Positions 52,136-60,859 are shown, numbered from the stretch's first letter. The stretch: 64,000 bases of DNA from Kribbella sp. VKM Ac-2569 (GCF_004216905.1 NZ_SGXJ01000002.1:248001-312000); one strand, 5' to 3'. Made by a program: numbers and translations. The notes: generated by a model from the sequence alone, not told the origin.

Positions 52136-53110
52136 TCACCAGTAGACCGAGTCGAGCTTTCCCTCGATACTGCGGACGTTCTCCCGGGCACACCGGTCGC
52201 AGTACAGCAGCTTGCGGCCGTCCTCGATCGAGGTCATCCAGGTCAGCGGCACGTCCTCAGACGCCGCCTGCTGACCACACAACGCACAGGTAGCCCTAGT
52301 CACGCGCATCAGTGTTGCACCACTGGTCCCCAGGAAGCGCCGCACCTCCGTGTTGAACGCTTCAGGTGCCTCAAGGTTCGCTTCATGGCCCACTCCGCCG
52401 AGCACCACGAGTTCGGCAGTGGGGATTGCCGACCGCAGCGCCTCCCCGACCGTCCGGAGCGGGGAGCGCTGGTCGTGTTCACCCCAAAGCAGCAGCGTGG
52501 GGACCCCGATCGTGGGCAAGACCGCGTTCAGATCTGCCTCGGCGAACGCGGTCAGCATCGGCAGCATCCCGGTCGGACGGCTCTCCGCCATCATCGTCCG
52601 GACCAGTTCCAACGACCCGGCCGGCGCCGAGCCGGCGAAAAAGCCGGGTAGGTAGTCTTCCATCCACTCCGCCGGCGGTCGCTCGACCTCGGACCGGACC
52701 CGCCGTACCCGGGCCTCGACCTCCTCGGGCGGCAAGGATCCCTTCCAGCCGGCGTACGCCCCCACAAGGATCAGCGAGCGGACCAACTCGGGGTGGCGTT
52801 GCCACACAGCGAGAGCGAGGCCGCCGCCCCAGGACAGGCCGCACAGATGGGCTTCCCCGATGCCCAGTTCGGTCACCAGAGCGGCCAGGTCATCGGCGTA
52901 GTCGGACATCGTCATCTCACCGGCAGGATCATCGGAGCCTCCACAGCCGGGCGCGTCCCAGGCGATCACGTCGAAACGATCGGCCAGGCCGTCCAGCTGG
53001 GGGCGCCAGGCACGGCCGTCGCTCCACCCGCCGTGCAGCAACACCAGCGCGGGTCCGGCACCGGCGCGGTGGTAAGCCATCGTCCGGCCGCCGACGTCGA
53101 CCAGCTTCAT
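52136..53110 (-). CDS. Alpha/beta-hydrolase fused in frame to a zinc ribbon
   Basis: 324 aa. Residues 1-265 are an alpha/beta-hydrolase: LLHGGWSDGRAW oxyanion loop, catalytic Ser in CGLSWGGGLA, Asp in LLWGEHDQRSP, His in GGVGHEANLEAP. The usual end (FNTEVRRFLG) is followed without a stop by MRVTRATCALCGQQ and LLYCDRCAREN, a CxxC/CxxC ribbon that elsewhere looks like a separate ~57-aa protein (possible start ATG 52309). GGAGGGGG precedes ATG 53110. Substrate unknown. Confidence 0.8.
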   Translation of the reverse strand: MKLVDVGGRTMAYHRAGAGPALVLLHGGWSDGRAWRPQLDGLADRFDVIAWDAPGCGGSDDPAGEMTMSDYADDLAALVTELGIGEAHLCGLSWGGGLALAVWQRHPELVRSLILVGAYAGWKGSLPPEEVEARVRRVRSEVERPPAEWMEDYLPGFFAGSAPAGSLELVRTMMAESRPTGMLPMLTAFAEADLNAVLPTIGVPTLLLWGEHDQRSPLRTVGEALRSAIPTAELVVLGGVGHEANLEAPEAFNTEVRRFLGTSGATLMRVTRATCALCGQQAASEDVPLTWMTSIEDGRKLLYCDRCARENVRSIEGKLDSVYW

Positions 53111-53130
53111 CACCCGAGCCCCCTCCGGCC

Positions 53131-53136
53131 TATGCT
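53131..53136 (+). promoter_or_regulatory. -10 element TATGCT of a leaderless promoter
   Basis: TATGCT is 7 nt before ATG 53144. It also lies 21 nt from the divergent hydrolase start. Confidence 0.55.
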
Positions 53137-53143
53137 CACCAGC

Positions 53144-53671
53144 ATGCGCTGGGTGATCCACGGTGAGGAAGAGGCCTGGTCCAATCCGTGGCTGAGCGTA
53201 CGGCGGTTGGACGTCGAGCAGCCTGATGGTGAGCGGTTCGACTATCACGCGGTGCGGCTGAAGGACATCGCCGCCGCGGTCGTCACCCGGGACGAGTGCG
53301 TGCTGCTGATGTGGCGGCACCGGTTCCTCACCGACACTTGGGCGTGGGAGATCCCGATGGGGATCATCGAGGCCGGCGAGAGTCCGGAGGCTGCCGCGGC
53401 GCGGGAGCTCGAGGAGGAGACCGGGTGGCGGGCCGACGGGCTCACCGAGCTCATCCGCTCGGAGCCGGCGGCCGGGATCATGGACTCGCGGCATTTCGTG
53501 TACCGGGCGACGAGTGTGCAGTACGCCGGACCGCCGACCGAGCGGAACGAGTCGGACCGGATCGAGTGGATCCCGCTCGCCGACATCCCCGGAATGATCG
53601 CCCGGCACGAGATCGTCAGCGGCATCACGCTGGTCGGTCTGCAGCAGTTCCTGCTGTCCGAACGTGGCTGA
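53144..53671 (+). CDS. NUDIX hydrolase, ADP-ribose pyrophosphatase-like
   Basis: 175 aa. Nudix box is canonical: GIIEAGESPEAAAARELEEE then TGW. The following EPAAGIMDSRHFVYRAT is typical of ADP-ribose/NDP-sugar pyrophosphatases. ATG 53144 is leaderless; the frame upstream lacks start signals. Divergent from the hydrolase, and ends in a terminator immediately after the TGA. Confidence 0.9.
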   Translation: MRWVIHGEEEAWSNPWLSVRRLDVEQPDGERFDYHAVRLKDIAAAVVTRDECVLLMWRHRFLTDTWAWEIPMGIIEAGESPEAAAARELEEETGWRADGLTELIRSEPAAGIMDSRHFVYRATSVQYAGPPTERNESDRIEWIPLADIPGMIARHEIVSGITLVGLQQFLLSERG

Positions 53672-53672
53672 A

Positions 53673-53699
53673 GGGCGGCACCCCCTTTGGGTGCCGCCC
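53673..53699. terminator. 11-bp hairpin terminator after the NUDIX gene
   Basis: GGGCGGCACCC and exact complement around CCTTT, starting 2 nt after the stop. It also ends the convergent small gene downstream. Confidence 0.8.
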
Positions 53700-53737
53700 C
53701 TCAGTGATTCAGCTGGTCAGGCTGTGATTCTGGTGGA

Positions 53738-53923
53738 TCAGACGAGGCGGGCGAGTGCGAGGCGCGCGCGTGCGCTGGCCCTCTCAGCTCGCCGGCCGGC
53801 CCGCTCGGCCTGCTTCTGCGCCTTCTCGATCTGGTGAGCGAGGCGGAAGCGCCGGTTCTGCTCTGCGTCCTTCAGCAAGCTACGACAATGAGCACGGGCG
53901 AGATCTTCATGAAGTAAATGCAT
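53738..53923 (-). CDS. Small basic helical protein
   Basis: 61 aa from ATG 53923, with AGGAG 7 nt upstream; GTG 53956 is in frame. A long Lys/Arg/Glu/Ala-rich helix (AEQNRRFRLAHQIEKAQKQA...) suggests a coiled coil or nucleic-acid binding. No family is recognised. It lies just downstream of whiB7 on the same strand (64 nt) and may be co-transcribed. Confidence 0.65.
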   Translation of the reverse strand: MHLLHEDLARAHCRSLLKDAEQNRRFRLAHQIEKAQKQAERAGRRAERASARARLALARLV

Positions 53924-53987
53924 TTCGGTGCTCCTGGTGAAAGTCTGAGTGGTCACGTTGGACTCGTTTCGGATGGGTTGAAGGTCG

Positions 53988-54275
53988 TCAGGCGGCGGTT
54001 ACGGTGTCACTCTTGCGGGGACGCCCACGGGGCCGCTTGCGCGGAACCACCACACCTTGGACGAACAGCTGGCCACCCCACACTCCCCACGGCTCGGAAC
54101 GCTCGAGCGCTCCGGCCAGGCACTCGGCCTGTAGTGGGCAGGTCGTGCAGAGAGACTTCGCGTACTCGACGTCCGCCGGCGATTCGGCGAAGAAGAGTTC
54201 TGGCGCGTAGGACCGACAGGGCAGGTCCTGCGACGTTGCGACCTCGGTGAAGACATCGAGGAAGCTCACGCTCAT
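53988..54275 (-). CDS. whiB7: WhiB7 multidrug-resistance transcription factor
   Basis: 95 aa. The [4Fe-4S] ligand set is Cys in DLPCRSY, CTTC and AEC. It is followed by the G(V/I)WGG turn (EPWGVWGGQLFVQG) and the C-terminal AT-hook RPRGRPRK, which is specific to WhiB7. It binds SigA region 4 and activates resistance genes at promoters with AT-rich sequence by the -35. GGGAGG precedes ATG 54275. A leader ORF and terminator lie upstream, and uvrD2 is the next gene, as in mycobacteria. Confidence 0.95.
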   Translation of the reverse strand: MSVSFLDVFTEVATSQDLPCRSYAPELFFAESPADVEYAKSLCTTCPLQAECLAGALERSEPWGVWGGQLFVQGVVVPRKRPRGRPRKSDTVTAA

Positions 54276-54360
54276 TCCGGTCACCTCCCAGTGACTTTGG
54301 TTCTGATCTCTTGTCGTCGGTGACGGCTGCCGGATGACGGCCGCCAAATCTTGGGGACAA

Positions 54361-54398
54361 ACAAAAGGGCCGCGGGACCCTTGGTGGGTTCCGCGGCC
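54361..54398 (-). terminator. Attenuator terminator in the whiB7 leader
   Basis: On the minus strand GGCCGCGGAACCC pairs with GGGTCCCGCGGCC around ACCAA, then CTTTTGTTTGT follows. It lies 25 nt after the leader ORF stop and ~85 nt before whiB7, so it can stop transcription before whiB7. Confidence 0.85.
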
Positions 54399-54422
54399 TG
54401 GAGGTGCCGGCTCTGACGTCTG

Positions 54423-54620
54423 TCAGACCGGTGGACTCCATGCTCGAGAACCCGAACCGCCGTACTTCACATCGCCGACAGCTCCGCCCGTGATCGGGGC
54501 AGCGCCAGAGGCCATGAGCACAACGGTCGCGACGTGCAGGCGCGGCGAGGCACCCTGAATCGGGGCGCACGGCAGCGCGGCTGCGTCGCTGAACGGCTTC
54601 TTGACCGTGTTGGTGATCAT
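54423..54620 (-). CDS. whiB7 leader peptide (uORF)
   Basis: 65 codons from ATG 54620, preceded by GAGGAGG. It ends at TGA 54423, inside a hairpin TCTGAC/GTCAGA (54412-54427) that would compete with folding further on. The attenuator starts 25 nt later. The arrangement is that of translation-dependent attenuation, in which slow or stalled ribosomes on the leader change folding and allow whiB7 transcription. The peptide itself shows no known domain. Confidence 0.65.
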   Translation of the reverse strand: MITNTVKKPFSDAAALPCAPIQGASPRLHVATVVLMASGAAPITGGAVGDVKYGGSGSRAWSPPV

Positions 54621-54655
54621 TTCCAGGGCACCTCCTCTCGTTGTGGCGAAGCGGG

Positions 54656-54690
54656 CGGTTAGCTCGATCGCTATGGTGGTTTGAAGTTTT
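54656..54690 (-). promoter_or_regulatory. whiB7: Candidate whiB7 promoter
   Basis: On the minus strand AAAAC adjoins TTCAAA (-35-like, 54685-54680), and an 18-nt spacer leads to TAACCG. AT-rich sequence beside the -35 is the mark of WhiB7-activated promoters, so autoregulation is possible. The stretch from 54691 to 54982 shows no gene; TATTTAT at 54749-54755 is the only other AT-rich patch. Confidence 0.35.
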
Positions 54691-54982
54691 CGGCCAGGCT
54701 TCGACCGCAGAAAGAACAGTACGCCGTCCGCGCCGGAGCCCGCAAACTATTTATCGCCAGTTCGCGAAGTTGGCCGGAAGTTGCCGCTCCGGCGGCAAGA
54801 TCTCACTGCCGGCGCAGGCTTCGTACATACTTCCGGCACGCTCCGGGACGCCATCCGCACGCTCCGGGATCGTTGCCTCTGTCACCTAACTGCCACGTCT
54901 GCCAGGAGCAGAACGCGGCACGTCCTCCAGGATGCGCCGCGGATCTCGTGCCTGGCAACAGGTTTGCCCGAAAGGGCAGCCG

Positions 54983-57109
54983 TCAGCGCGTGCAGAGGTT
55001 GAGGATGTGCTCGCCGTACTTGGTCAGCTTGGTGTGACCGATGCCCGGGATCTGCCGGAGCGCCTGGGCGTCGCCGGGCTTGGTCTCGGCGATCGCGGTG
55101 AGGGTCGCGTCGGTGAGGATCACGAACGCCGGCATTTTCTCGGACTCCGCCTGCTCGGTGCGCCACTCGATCAATGCGTCGTACAGCTTCTGGTCGATCG
55201 AGGACGGGCAGTCCTCGCAGCGGCCGAGCTTACGGGCGCCCGGTTCGGTCAGGCCGCGGCCGCAGACCCGGCACTTGGGGATCGGCCGGCCGGACTTCTC
55301 GGAGCGTTCGGAGCGGGACGGGCGCTCCCAGCCGACGGCCGACGACGGGGTCCACTCGGAACGCGCCGTACGGACACCGATCGGGTCCAGGAAGCGGGTC
55401 GGCCCCCGCGTACCGCGGCCGCCCGGTGAGCGGGAGGTGGACCAGCTGATGAACAGCTGCTGCTTGGCCCGCGTCACGCCGACATAGAACAGCCGCCGCT
55501 CCTCCTCCACCTGCGCCGGCGTCTGGGCGTAGGTGATCGGCAGCGTCCCCTCGTGCGCCCCGACGATGAAGACAGACTCCCACTCCAGGCCCTTGGCCGC
55601 GTGCAGCGTCGCCAGCGTGACGCCCTCCGCGAGCGGCGCATGCTGGATCGTCGCCCGACGGTCCAGCTCTGCCATCAGCTCAGGCAGCCGCGCGTCGGGA
55701 TTCGCCGCGGCGAAGTCGGACGTCATCGTCACCAGCGCGCTCAGCGACTCCCAGCGGTCCCGCACCGCACCGGTCCCGGTCGGCGGGTCCTGCGTCCAGC
55801 CAGCCCCGCCCAGCACCCCGGTCACCGTGGTCACCAGGTCGTCCCCGGCTTGCCCGGCCTTGGCCTGTCCGCGCAGCAGTACGGCGGCCTGCCGGATCTC
55901 CGCACGCTCGAAGAACCGCTCCGCGCCCTTCAGCACGGTCGGGATCTTCCGCTCGGCCAGCGCCTGCTCGAAGTTCTCCGACTGCGCGTTGGTCCGGAAC
56001 AGTACGGCGATGTCCCGCAGCGCCACGCCCTCGTCCTTGAGCCGTACGACGGCCCGCGCCACCGCGTCCGCCTCCGCGACCTCGTCGGAGTACTCGCGGT
56101 AGACCGGAACCGGACCGGCCTCCTTCTGCGACCGCAGCGTGACCCGCCCCGGCAGCCCGGTCGGACCGGCCGCGTCCAGGATCTTGTTCGCCACGTCGAC
56201 GATCTGCGGCGTCGACCGGTAGTCGCGGACCAGCTTGATCACGGTCGCCGACGGGTGCCGGGACGCGAAACGCACCAGGTTCTCCGGGTCGGCGCCTGCC
56301 CACGAGTAGATCGTCTGCGCCGGGTCGCCGACCACACAGACGTCCTCGCGGCCGCCGAGCCACAGGTCGAGCAGGCTCTGCTGCAGCGGCGAGACGTCCT
56401 GGTACTCGTCCACGACGAACGTGCGGTACTGCCGCCGGATCTCCGCCGCCACCCGCTCGTCCTCCGCGAGCAGCGCGACCGTGCAGAGCAGCACGTCCTC
56501 CAGGTCGATCCGCCCGCGCTCCAGCTTCACATCCTCGTACGCCGCGAAGATCCGGGCGATCGTCGCCGGGTCGAAGGCCGCCAGCGCCCGCGCCGACTTG
56601 GGCGCCAGCCGCGCGTAGTCGTCCGGCCGGACGTTGCTCACCTTGGCCCACTCGACCTCACCTGCCAGGTCGCGCAGCGCGGGCGTGTCCACCCGGACCC
56701 GGCAGCGGGACGCAGCCTCGGTCAGCAGCGGGAACTTGCGGTCCGCGATCGGCGGCAGCTCCCCGCCGTACACCTTCGGCCAGAAGAACCGGGCCTGCCG
56801 GAGGGCGGCGGAGTGGAAGGTGCGGGCCTGAACGCCCTGGACGCCGAGCTGCGCGAGCCGGCCGCGCATCTCCCCCGCGGCCCGCTGGGTGAACGTCACC
56901 GCGAGCACGCGGACCGGGTCGAACGTCCCGGTGCGCACGCCGTACGCGATCCGGTGGGTGATTGCCCGCGTCTTCCCGGTCCCCGCCCCGGCCATCACCG
57001 CGACGGCGCCGTGCAACGTGGTCGCGACTGCCCGCTGCTCCGGGTCGAGAGCCTCCAAGAGGTCGTCGGCGGATGCAGATCGTGTGAAGTCGCTCACGGG
57101 CTGGGACAT
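54983..57109 (-). CDS. uvrD2: ATP-dependent DNA helicase UvrD2
   Basis: 708 aa SF1A helicase. Walker A is AGAGTGKTRAITHRI, motif II VVDEYQDVSPLQQSLLDL, motif VI VGVTRAKQQL. Between the motor and the C-terminal HRDC-like domain lies the tetracysteine CRVCGRGL...CEDC that marks UvrD2. It unwinds DNA 3'-5' in repair. The gene is on the minus strand upstream of whiB7, as in M. tuberculosis (Rv3198c). Confidence 0.95.
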   Translation of the reverse strand: MSQPVSDFTRSASADDLLEALDPEQRAVATTLHGAVAVMAGAGTGKTRAITHRIAYGVRTGTFDPVRVLAVTFTQRAAGEMRGRLAQLGVQGVQARTFHSAALRQARFFWPKVYGGELPPIADRKFPLLTEAASRCRVRVDTPALRDLAGEVEWAKVSNVRPDDYARLAPKSARALAAFDPATIARIFAAYEDVKLERGRIDLEDVLLCTVALLAEDERVAAEIRRQYRTFVVDEYQDVSPLQQSLLDLWLGGREDVCVVGDPAQTIYSWAGADPENLVRFASRHPSATVIKLVRDYRSTPQIVDVANKILDAAGPTGLPGRVTLRSQKEAGPVPVYREYSDEVAEADAVARAVVRLKDEGVALRDIAVLFRTNAQSENFEQALAERKIPTVLKGAERFFERAEIRQAAVLLRGQAKAGQAGDDLVTTVTGVLGGAGWTQDPPTGTGAVRDRWESLSALVTMTSDFAAANPDARLPELMAELDRRATIQHAPLAEGVTLATLHAAKGLEWESVFIVGAHEGTLPITYAQTPAQVEEERRLFYVGVTRAKQQLFISWSTSRSPGGRGTRGPTRFLDPIGVRTARSEWTPSSAVGWERPSRSERSEKSGRPIPKCRVCGRGLTEPGARKLGRCEDCPSSIDQKLYDALIEWRTEQAESEKMPAFVILTDATLTAIAETKPGDAQALRQIPGIGHTKLTKYGEHILNLCTR

Positions 57110-57209
57110 GCGGGAACAGCACCACCTGCATCATGGTTCGGATACGTCGAAGGCAACCCTAGACGGGCGGCCCGACAGAAACCCCTCCCACTCCCTCAGG
57201 AGTCTGCCG

Positions 57210-57449
57210 ATGTCCAAGTTCACGATGTACTCGACCCCGTGGTGCGGCTACTGCCACCGCCTCAAGGGCCAGCTCAAGCGGGCCGGTATCGAGTTCACCG
57301 AGATCGACATCGAGCAGGTCCCGGAGGCCGCCAAGATCGTCGAGAAGGTCAACAACGGCAACCAGACGGTGCCGACCGTGGTCTTCCCCGACGGCACCGC
57401 GATGACGAACCCGTCGCTCGCCCAGGTCGCGGAGAAGCTCGTCGCGTAA
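57210..57449 (+). CDS. Mycoredoxin (glutaredoxin-like)
   Basis: 79 aa. Active site is CGYC (TPWCGYCHRLKG), and TVPTVVFPDG is the cis-Pro loop. Mycoredoxin reduces mycothiol-protein mixed disulfides. AGGAG precedes ATG 57210. It is divergent from uvrD2, as Rv3198A is from Rv3198c. A CTCAGG/CCTGAG hairpin follows at 57456-57475. Confidence 0.92.
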   Translation: MSKFTMYSTPWCGYCHRLKGQLKRAGIEFTEIDIEQVPEAAKIVEKVNNGNQTVPTVVFPDGTAMTNPSLAQVAEKLVA

Positions 57450-57486
57450 CACCGGCTCAGGTCATATCGCCTGAGTTATGGACTTT

Positions 57487-57500
57487 ACGGTCATGACCGT
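57487..57500. promoter_or_regulatory. 14-bp perfect palindrome ACGGTCATGACCGT before the beta-propeller gene
   Basis: It lies directly before TATACC (57501-57506), overlapping the promoter, so it is a good repressor-type operator. Only one copy is seen here. Confidence 0.6.
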
Positions 57501-57538
57501 TATACCTTGCGGTGAACTACGCCGCAGGGAGTCCGCCC

Positions 57539-59896
57539 ATGTTCTCGCGCCGTCAATTCCGCCATGCCGTCATCACGTTCGCCGCAGCGCTCGGTCTGCT
57601 GGCGACGGGTGGTCTGCACGCCACCGCCGCCCCGCCAGGCGACCTGCCTGACCCGTTCCCGTCGGAGAACTGGCCGCTCGGCACGCCGACGCGGCCGATC
57701 GCGCCGTCGGCCGACGTCGTCAAGGACCTCGGCTCACCGGTTAGCTCACTCACGATCATGGAAGGCGCGATCGGCCATACCCCGGACGGCCGCGACGTCG
57801 TGTACGCCGTACCAGCAGGCGAAAACGCACGTTTGAACGTCGTCGATCTGCACAGCCGGCAGCTGATCAGAACCGTGCCGCTGCCCGGAGCTGCCGGCGG
57901 CTGGGCGATCGTCGTGACGCCGAACGGTGACGTGTACCTCGGCACCTACGCGAACGCGCACCTGTACCGCTACAGCCCGGCCACGGGTGAGGTGACCGAC
58001 CTGGGGCAGCCCATCCCCGGCGAGTCCCAGATCTACGGCCTCACCTCCGACCAGGCCGGCAATGTGTACGCCGGGACGTACCCGACCGCCCACGCGTTCA
58101 AGTACGACGCGACGACGGGAGAGGTCACCGACTACGGCTCACTCGACCCGGTGCAGCAGTACGCGCGGTCCACGGTCTACGACCCCGACCACAACAAGCT
58201 GTTCGTGGGCGTCTCCACTCCGAACGCCAGGCTGCTCCGCATCGACGTGGACACCAAGGCGGTCGAGGACATCACTCCCCCGGGTACGACGGCGAAGGAC
58301 TTCATCGACCTGGACTACGCCGGCGGCAAGGTGTTCGCGAACGCCAGCAGCCGCCTGGTAGTGGTCGACGCAGTGACCGGCGAGCAGGTCAAGTACACCG
58401 ACAGCACCACAGGCCAGCTGGTGATGGACTACCCGATCGCTGCGCGCGGTGTCTCCGCAGCCGGGCCAGGTGGCGTCTACTTCACCAACAACACCCTGTC
58501 CCTCACGCACTACGACCTGGACACCAACACGGTCGGTCCGGTCTCACCGCCGCGCACACTGACCCGTGGCGCGTCCATCGGCTACGGCTGGGTGACTGAG
58601 AACGGCGTACCGGTGCTGTACGGCCTGGCCGGTAACTACTCCGGTGGAACGTTCCGCTACAACCCGGCGGACGGGACGCTCGCGCAGTGGAGCTCACCGT
58701 TCCAGTACGTGCCGTCGCCGCTCATGCACACACTGGCCGATCCCAGCACCGGCAAGGTGTTCGTCAACGTCTACCTGAACGGCGCGACGTCTATCTACGA
58801 CCCAGCGACCGGCAAGTCCACGGTCACCACCCGGCAGGGACAGGTAGAGGGCTGGGCCTGGGACGGCACGGGCAAGATGTACGTCGGCATCTACCCGTAC
58901 GGCCGCCTCTCGCTCTGGGACCCGACCGCACCGGAGAGCCCGACCAACCCGAAGGAACTGTTCAGCCTCGTCGACAGCGACCACCAGAACAGGCCCGTCG
59001 CAGTGGTCCCCGCCGGCAACCGCGTGTACGTCGGCACCACACCGGCGTACGGCGAGTACGGCGGCGCGCTGACCGTGTACGAGGTACCGACCGGAAGCCA
59101 CACGGTCTACCGCAACCTGGTGACCGACCAGACGATCTCCTCCATCGTGCAGTCCGGTGCTGACGTCTGGGTCGGCTCAAGCATCGAGGGCGGTCAGGGC
59201 ACCGACCCGAGGGCCAGCGAGGCGCACCTGGTCAAGGTGAACCCGGCCACGGGGCAGGTGCTCACCGACATCGTTCCGGTGTCCGGTGCGGCCAGCATCA
59301 ACGAACTGACCACCGGACCGGACGGCAACATCTGGGGTCTGGCCGACGGCATCGTGTTCGCCGTCAACCCGTCAACCGGTGAGGTGCAGCGCCTGCTGCC
59401 CGTGTTCAGCGGAGCCACCGGCTCACAGGACGGCGCACTGTCCTGGCGCGACGGCTACCTGTACGGCGTGACCGGTGGCCGCCTGTTCGTTCTGGACATC
59501 CTGAGCGGCAACACGACCGTACTGCGCGACCACGGCCTCAACCGGCTCACCCAGACGCCGGACGGCACCTACTACACGCTGCTGCGTCCGGACGGCTACA
59601 TCAACCCGACCAACCTGGCCTCGTACACGCCACCGGTCGACCCGTGTCCGCAGTCCGACGTGCGGTCGACGGTCTGGACCGGGAACATCGACAGCCACGT
59701 CCAGAACCGCTTCCTGACCTACGGCTGCACGTTGACCGACGTACTACCGGACGCGGAAGCGGACTGGCCGAGCCACACCGCCTACGTGAGTGCAGTGCAG
59801 CAGAAGGTCAGGCAGCTCGAGTCCGACGGCTCCGTCGAGCGCTGGGAAGGTGTACTGATCCGGATCGCCGCTGCCCAGTCCGACGTGGGCCGGTGA
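57539..59896 (+). CDS. Secreted beta-propeller protein
   Basis: 785 aa from ATG 57539, with AGGGAG upstream; GTG 57512 is in frame. The signal peptide (RRQFRHAVITFAAALGLLAT) is cleaved after HATAA. The body has many blade-like repeats of ~45 residues (e.g. GDVYLGTYANAHLYRYSPAT, GKVFVNVYLNGATSIYDPAT, GNIWGLADGIVFAVNPSTG), so a 2x 6-7-bladed propeller is likely. The C-terminal 90 residues are a separate domain with two Cys. Carbohydrate, PQQ or lyase function is possible; none is proven. Confidence 0.75.
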   Translation: MFSRRQFRHAVITFAAALGLLATGGLHATAAPPGDLPDPFPSENWPLGTPTRPIAPSADVVKDLGSPVSSLTIMEGAIGHTPDGRDVVYAVPAGENARLNVVDLHSRQLIRTVPLPGAAGGWAIVVTPNGDVYLGTYANAHLYRYSPATGEVTDLGQPIPGESQIYGLTSDQAGNVYAGTYPTAHAFKYDATTGEVTDYGSLDPVQQYARSTVYDPDHNKLFVGVSTPNARLLRIDVDTKAVEDITPPGTTAKDFIDLDYAGGKVFANASSRLVVVDAVTGEQVKYTDSTTGQLVMDYPIAARGVSAAGPGGVYFTNNTLSLTHYDLDTNTVGPVSPPRTLTRGASIGYGWVTENGVPVLYGLAGNYSGGTFRYNPADGTLAQWSSPFQYVPSPLMHTLADPSTGKVFVNVYLNGATSIYDPATGKSTVTTRQGQVEGWAWDGTGKMYVGIYPYGRLSLWDPTAPESPTNPKELFSLVDSDHQNRPVAVVPAGNRVYVGTTPAYGEYGGALTVYEVPTGSHTVYRNLVTDQTISSIVQSGADVWVGSSIEGGQGTDPRASEAHLVKVNPATGQVLTDIVPVSGAASINELTTGPDGNIWGLADGIVFAVNPSTGEVQRLLPVFSGATGSQDGALSWRDGYLYGVTGGRLFVLDILSGNTTVLRDHGLNRLTQTPDGTYYTLLRPDGYINPTNLASYTPPVDPCPQSDVRSTVWTGNIDSHVQNRFLTYGCTLTDVLPDAEADWPSHTAYVSAVQQKVRQLESDGSVERWEGVLIRIAAAQSDVGR

Positions 59897-60832
59897 TCAC
59901 CAGCTCCCGGTGAGGCTCTCGCCGTACCAGCCTTCGATCAGGCGGCGGGAGATCGAGATCGCCCCCGGGAGGGCCATCGTGCCGGCTTCGACCAGCGCGC
60001 GGAGGTCCTCCCGGGTGAACCACTTCGCCTCGGCGATCTCGTCCTGGTCCACGTCGATGTCGAAGTTCGTCGCCTTCGCGTAGAACCCCAGCATCAGGCT
60101 CGCGGGCAGCGGCCACGGCTGGCTGCCCGCGTACTCGACCTCCGGCCCGACGATCACACCGGTCTCCTCGAGGACCTCCCGCCGTACGGCGGCCTCCAGC
60201 GACTCACCGGGCTCCACGAAGCCGGCCAGCGTGGAGTACCGGCCGGCGGGCCAGGCCTCGTTGCGGCCGAGCAGTGCGCGGTCCTGGTCGTCGGTGACCA
60301 GCACGATGATGGCCGGGTCGCTGCGCGGGAAGTGGGACAGCCCGCACGCCGGGCAGCGCCGTACGTGTCCGGCCTCCACCACCTCGGTGTGCTCGCCGCA
60401 GTTCGCGCAGTGCGTGTGGACGCGGTGCCAGTTGGACAGCCCGATCAAGTGCACGGCAAGGCCGGCCTCGCGGTCGTTCAGCAGCGCACCGAGCTCGCGT
60501 AGTCCGCCGTACGACTCGTCGCCCTCATCGCCGACCAGTACGCCGAACACCGCGCGGCCCTCCGCGGTCATCCCGGCCCCGGACTCGCGGTCGATGCCGA
60601 GGAAGACCCGGATGCCTTCCGGCGCCTCGGACGGCGGCACGAACCGCAGTGCGGAGCGGTCGTCGACCACCTGGATCTTGTCACCGGCCACGACGGCCAC
60701 CTGCGTTTCGGGCGCGGCCCAGGCCTTCTCCAGCCAGTCGTCGTCACGGCGGCGGTCGGCGGCGCGGTCCAGTACGGACCGGGACAGGGCTAGCGAACCA
60801 GGTGCGATGGAGTAGGCCACATGCCTCAACAT
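59897..60832 (-). CDS. nudC: NAD(+)/NADH diphosphatase NudC
   Basis: 311 aa. Zinc ribbon CANCGEHTEVVEAG then CPACG; Nudix box GFVEPGESLEAAVRREVLEE; NudC signature SQPWPLPASLMLGF. It hydrolyses NAD(H) and removes NAD caps from RNA. ATG 60832 or GTG 60820 starts it. Its stop codon abuts the propeller stop in TGATCA. It is divergent from deoD. Confidence 0.92.
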   Translation of the reverse strand: MLRHVAYSIAPGSLALSRSVLDRAADRRRDDDWLEKAWAAPETQVAVVAGDKIQVVDDRSALRFVPPSEAPEGIRVFLGIDRESGAGMTAEGRAVFGVLVGDEGDESYGGLRELGALLNDREAGLAVHLIGLSNWHRVHTHCANCGEHTEVVEAGHVRRCPACGLSHFPRSDPAIIVLVTDDQDRALLGRNEAWPAGRYSTLAGFVEPGESLEAAVRREVLEETGVIVGPEVEYAGSQPWPLPASLMLGFYAKATNFDIDVDQDEIAEAKWFTREDLRALVEAGTMALPGAISISRRLIEGWYGESLTGSW

Positions 60833-60859
60833 ATCCCGCGCCCGTGAGAGCATCCCCGC

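Noticed and set aside
55553-57496. 647-codon plus-strand frame over uvrD2
   Set aside because: Antisense to an unambiguous helicase; no ribosome-binding site and no protein-like pattern.
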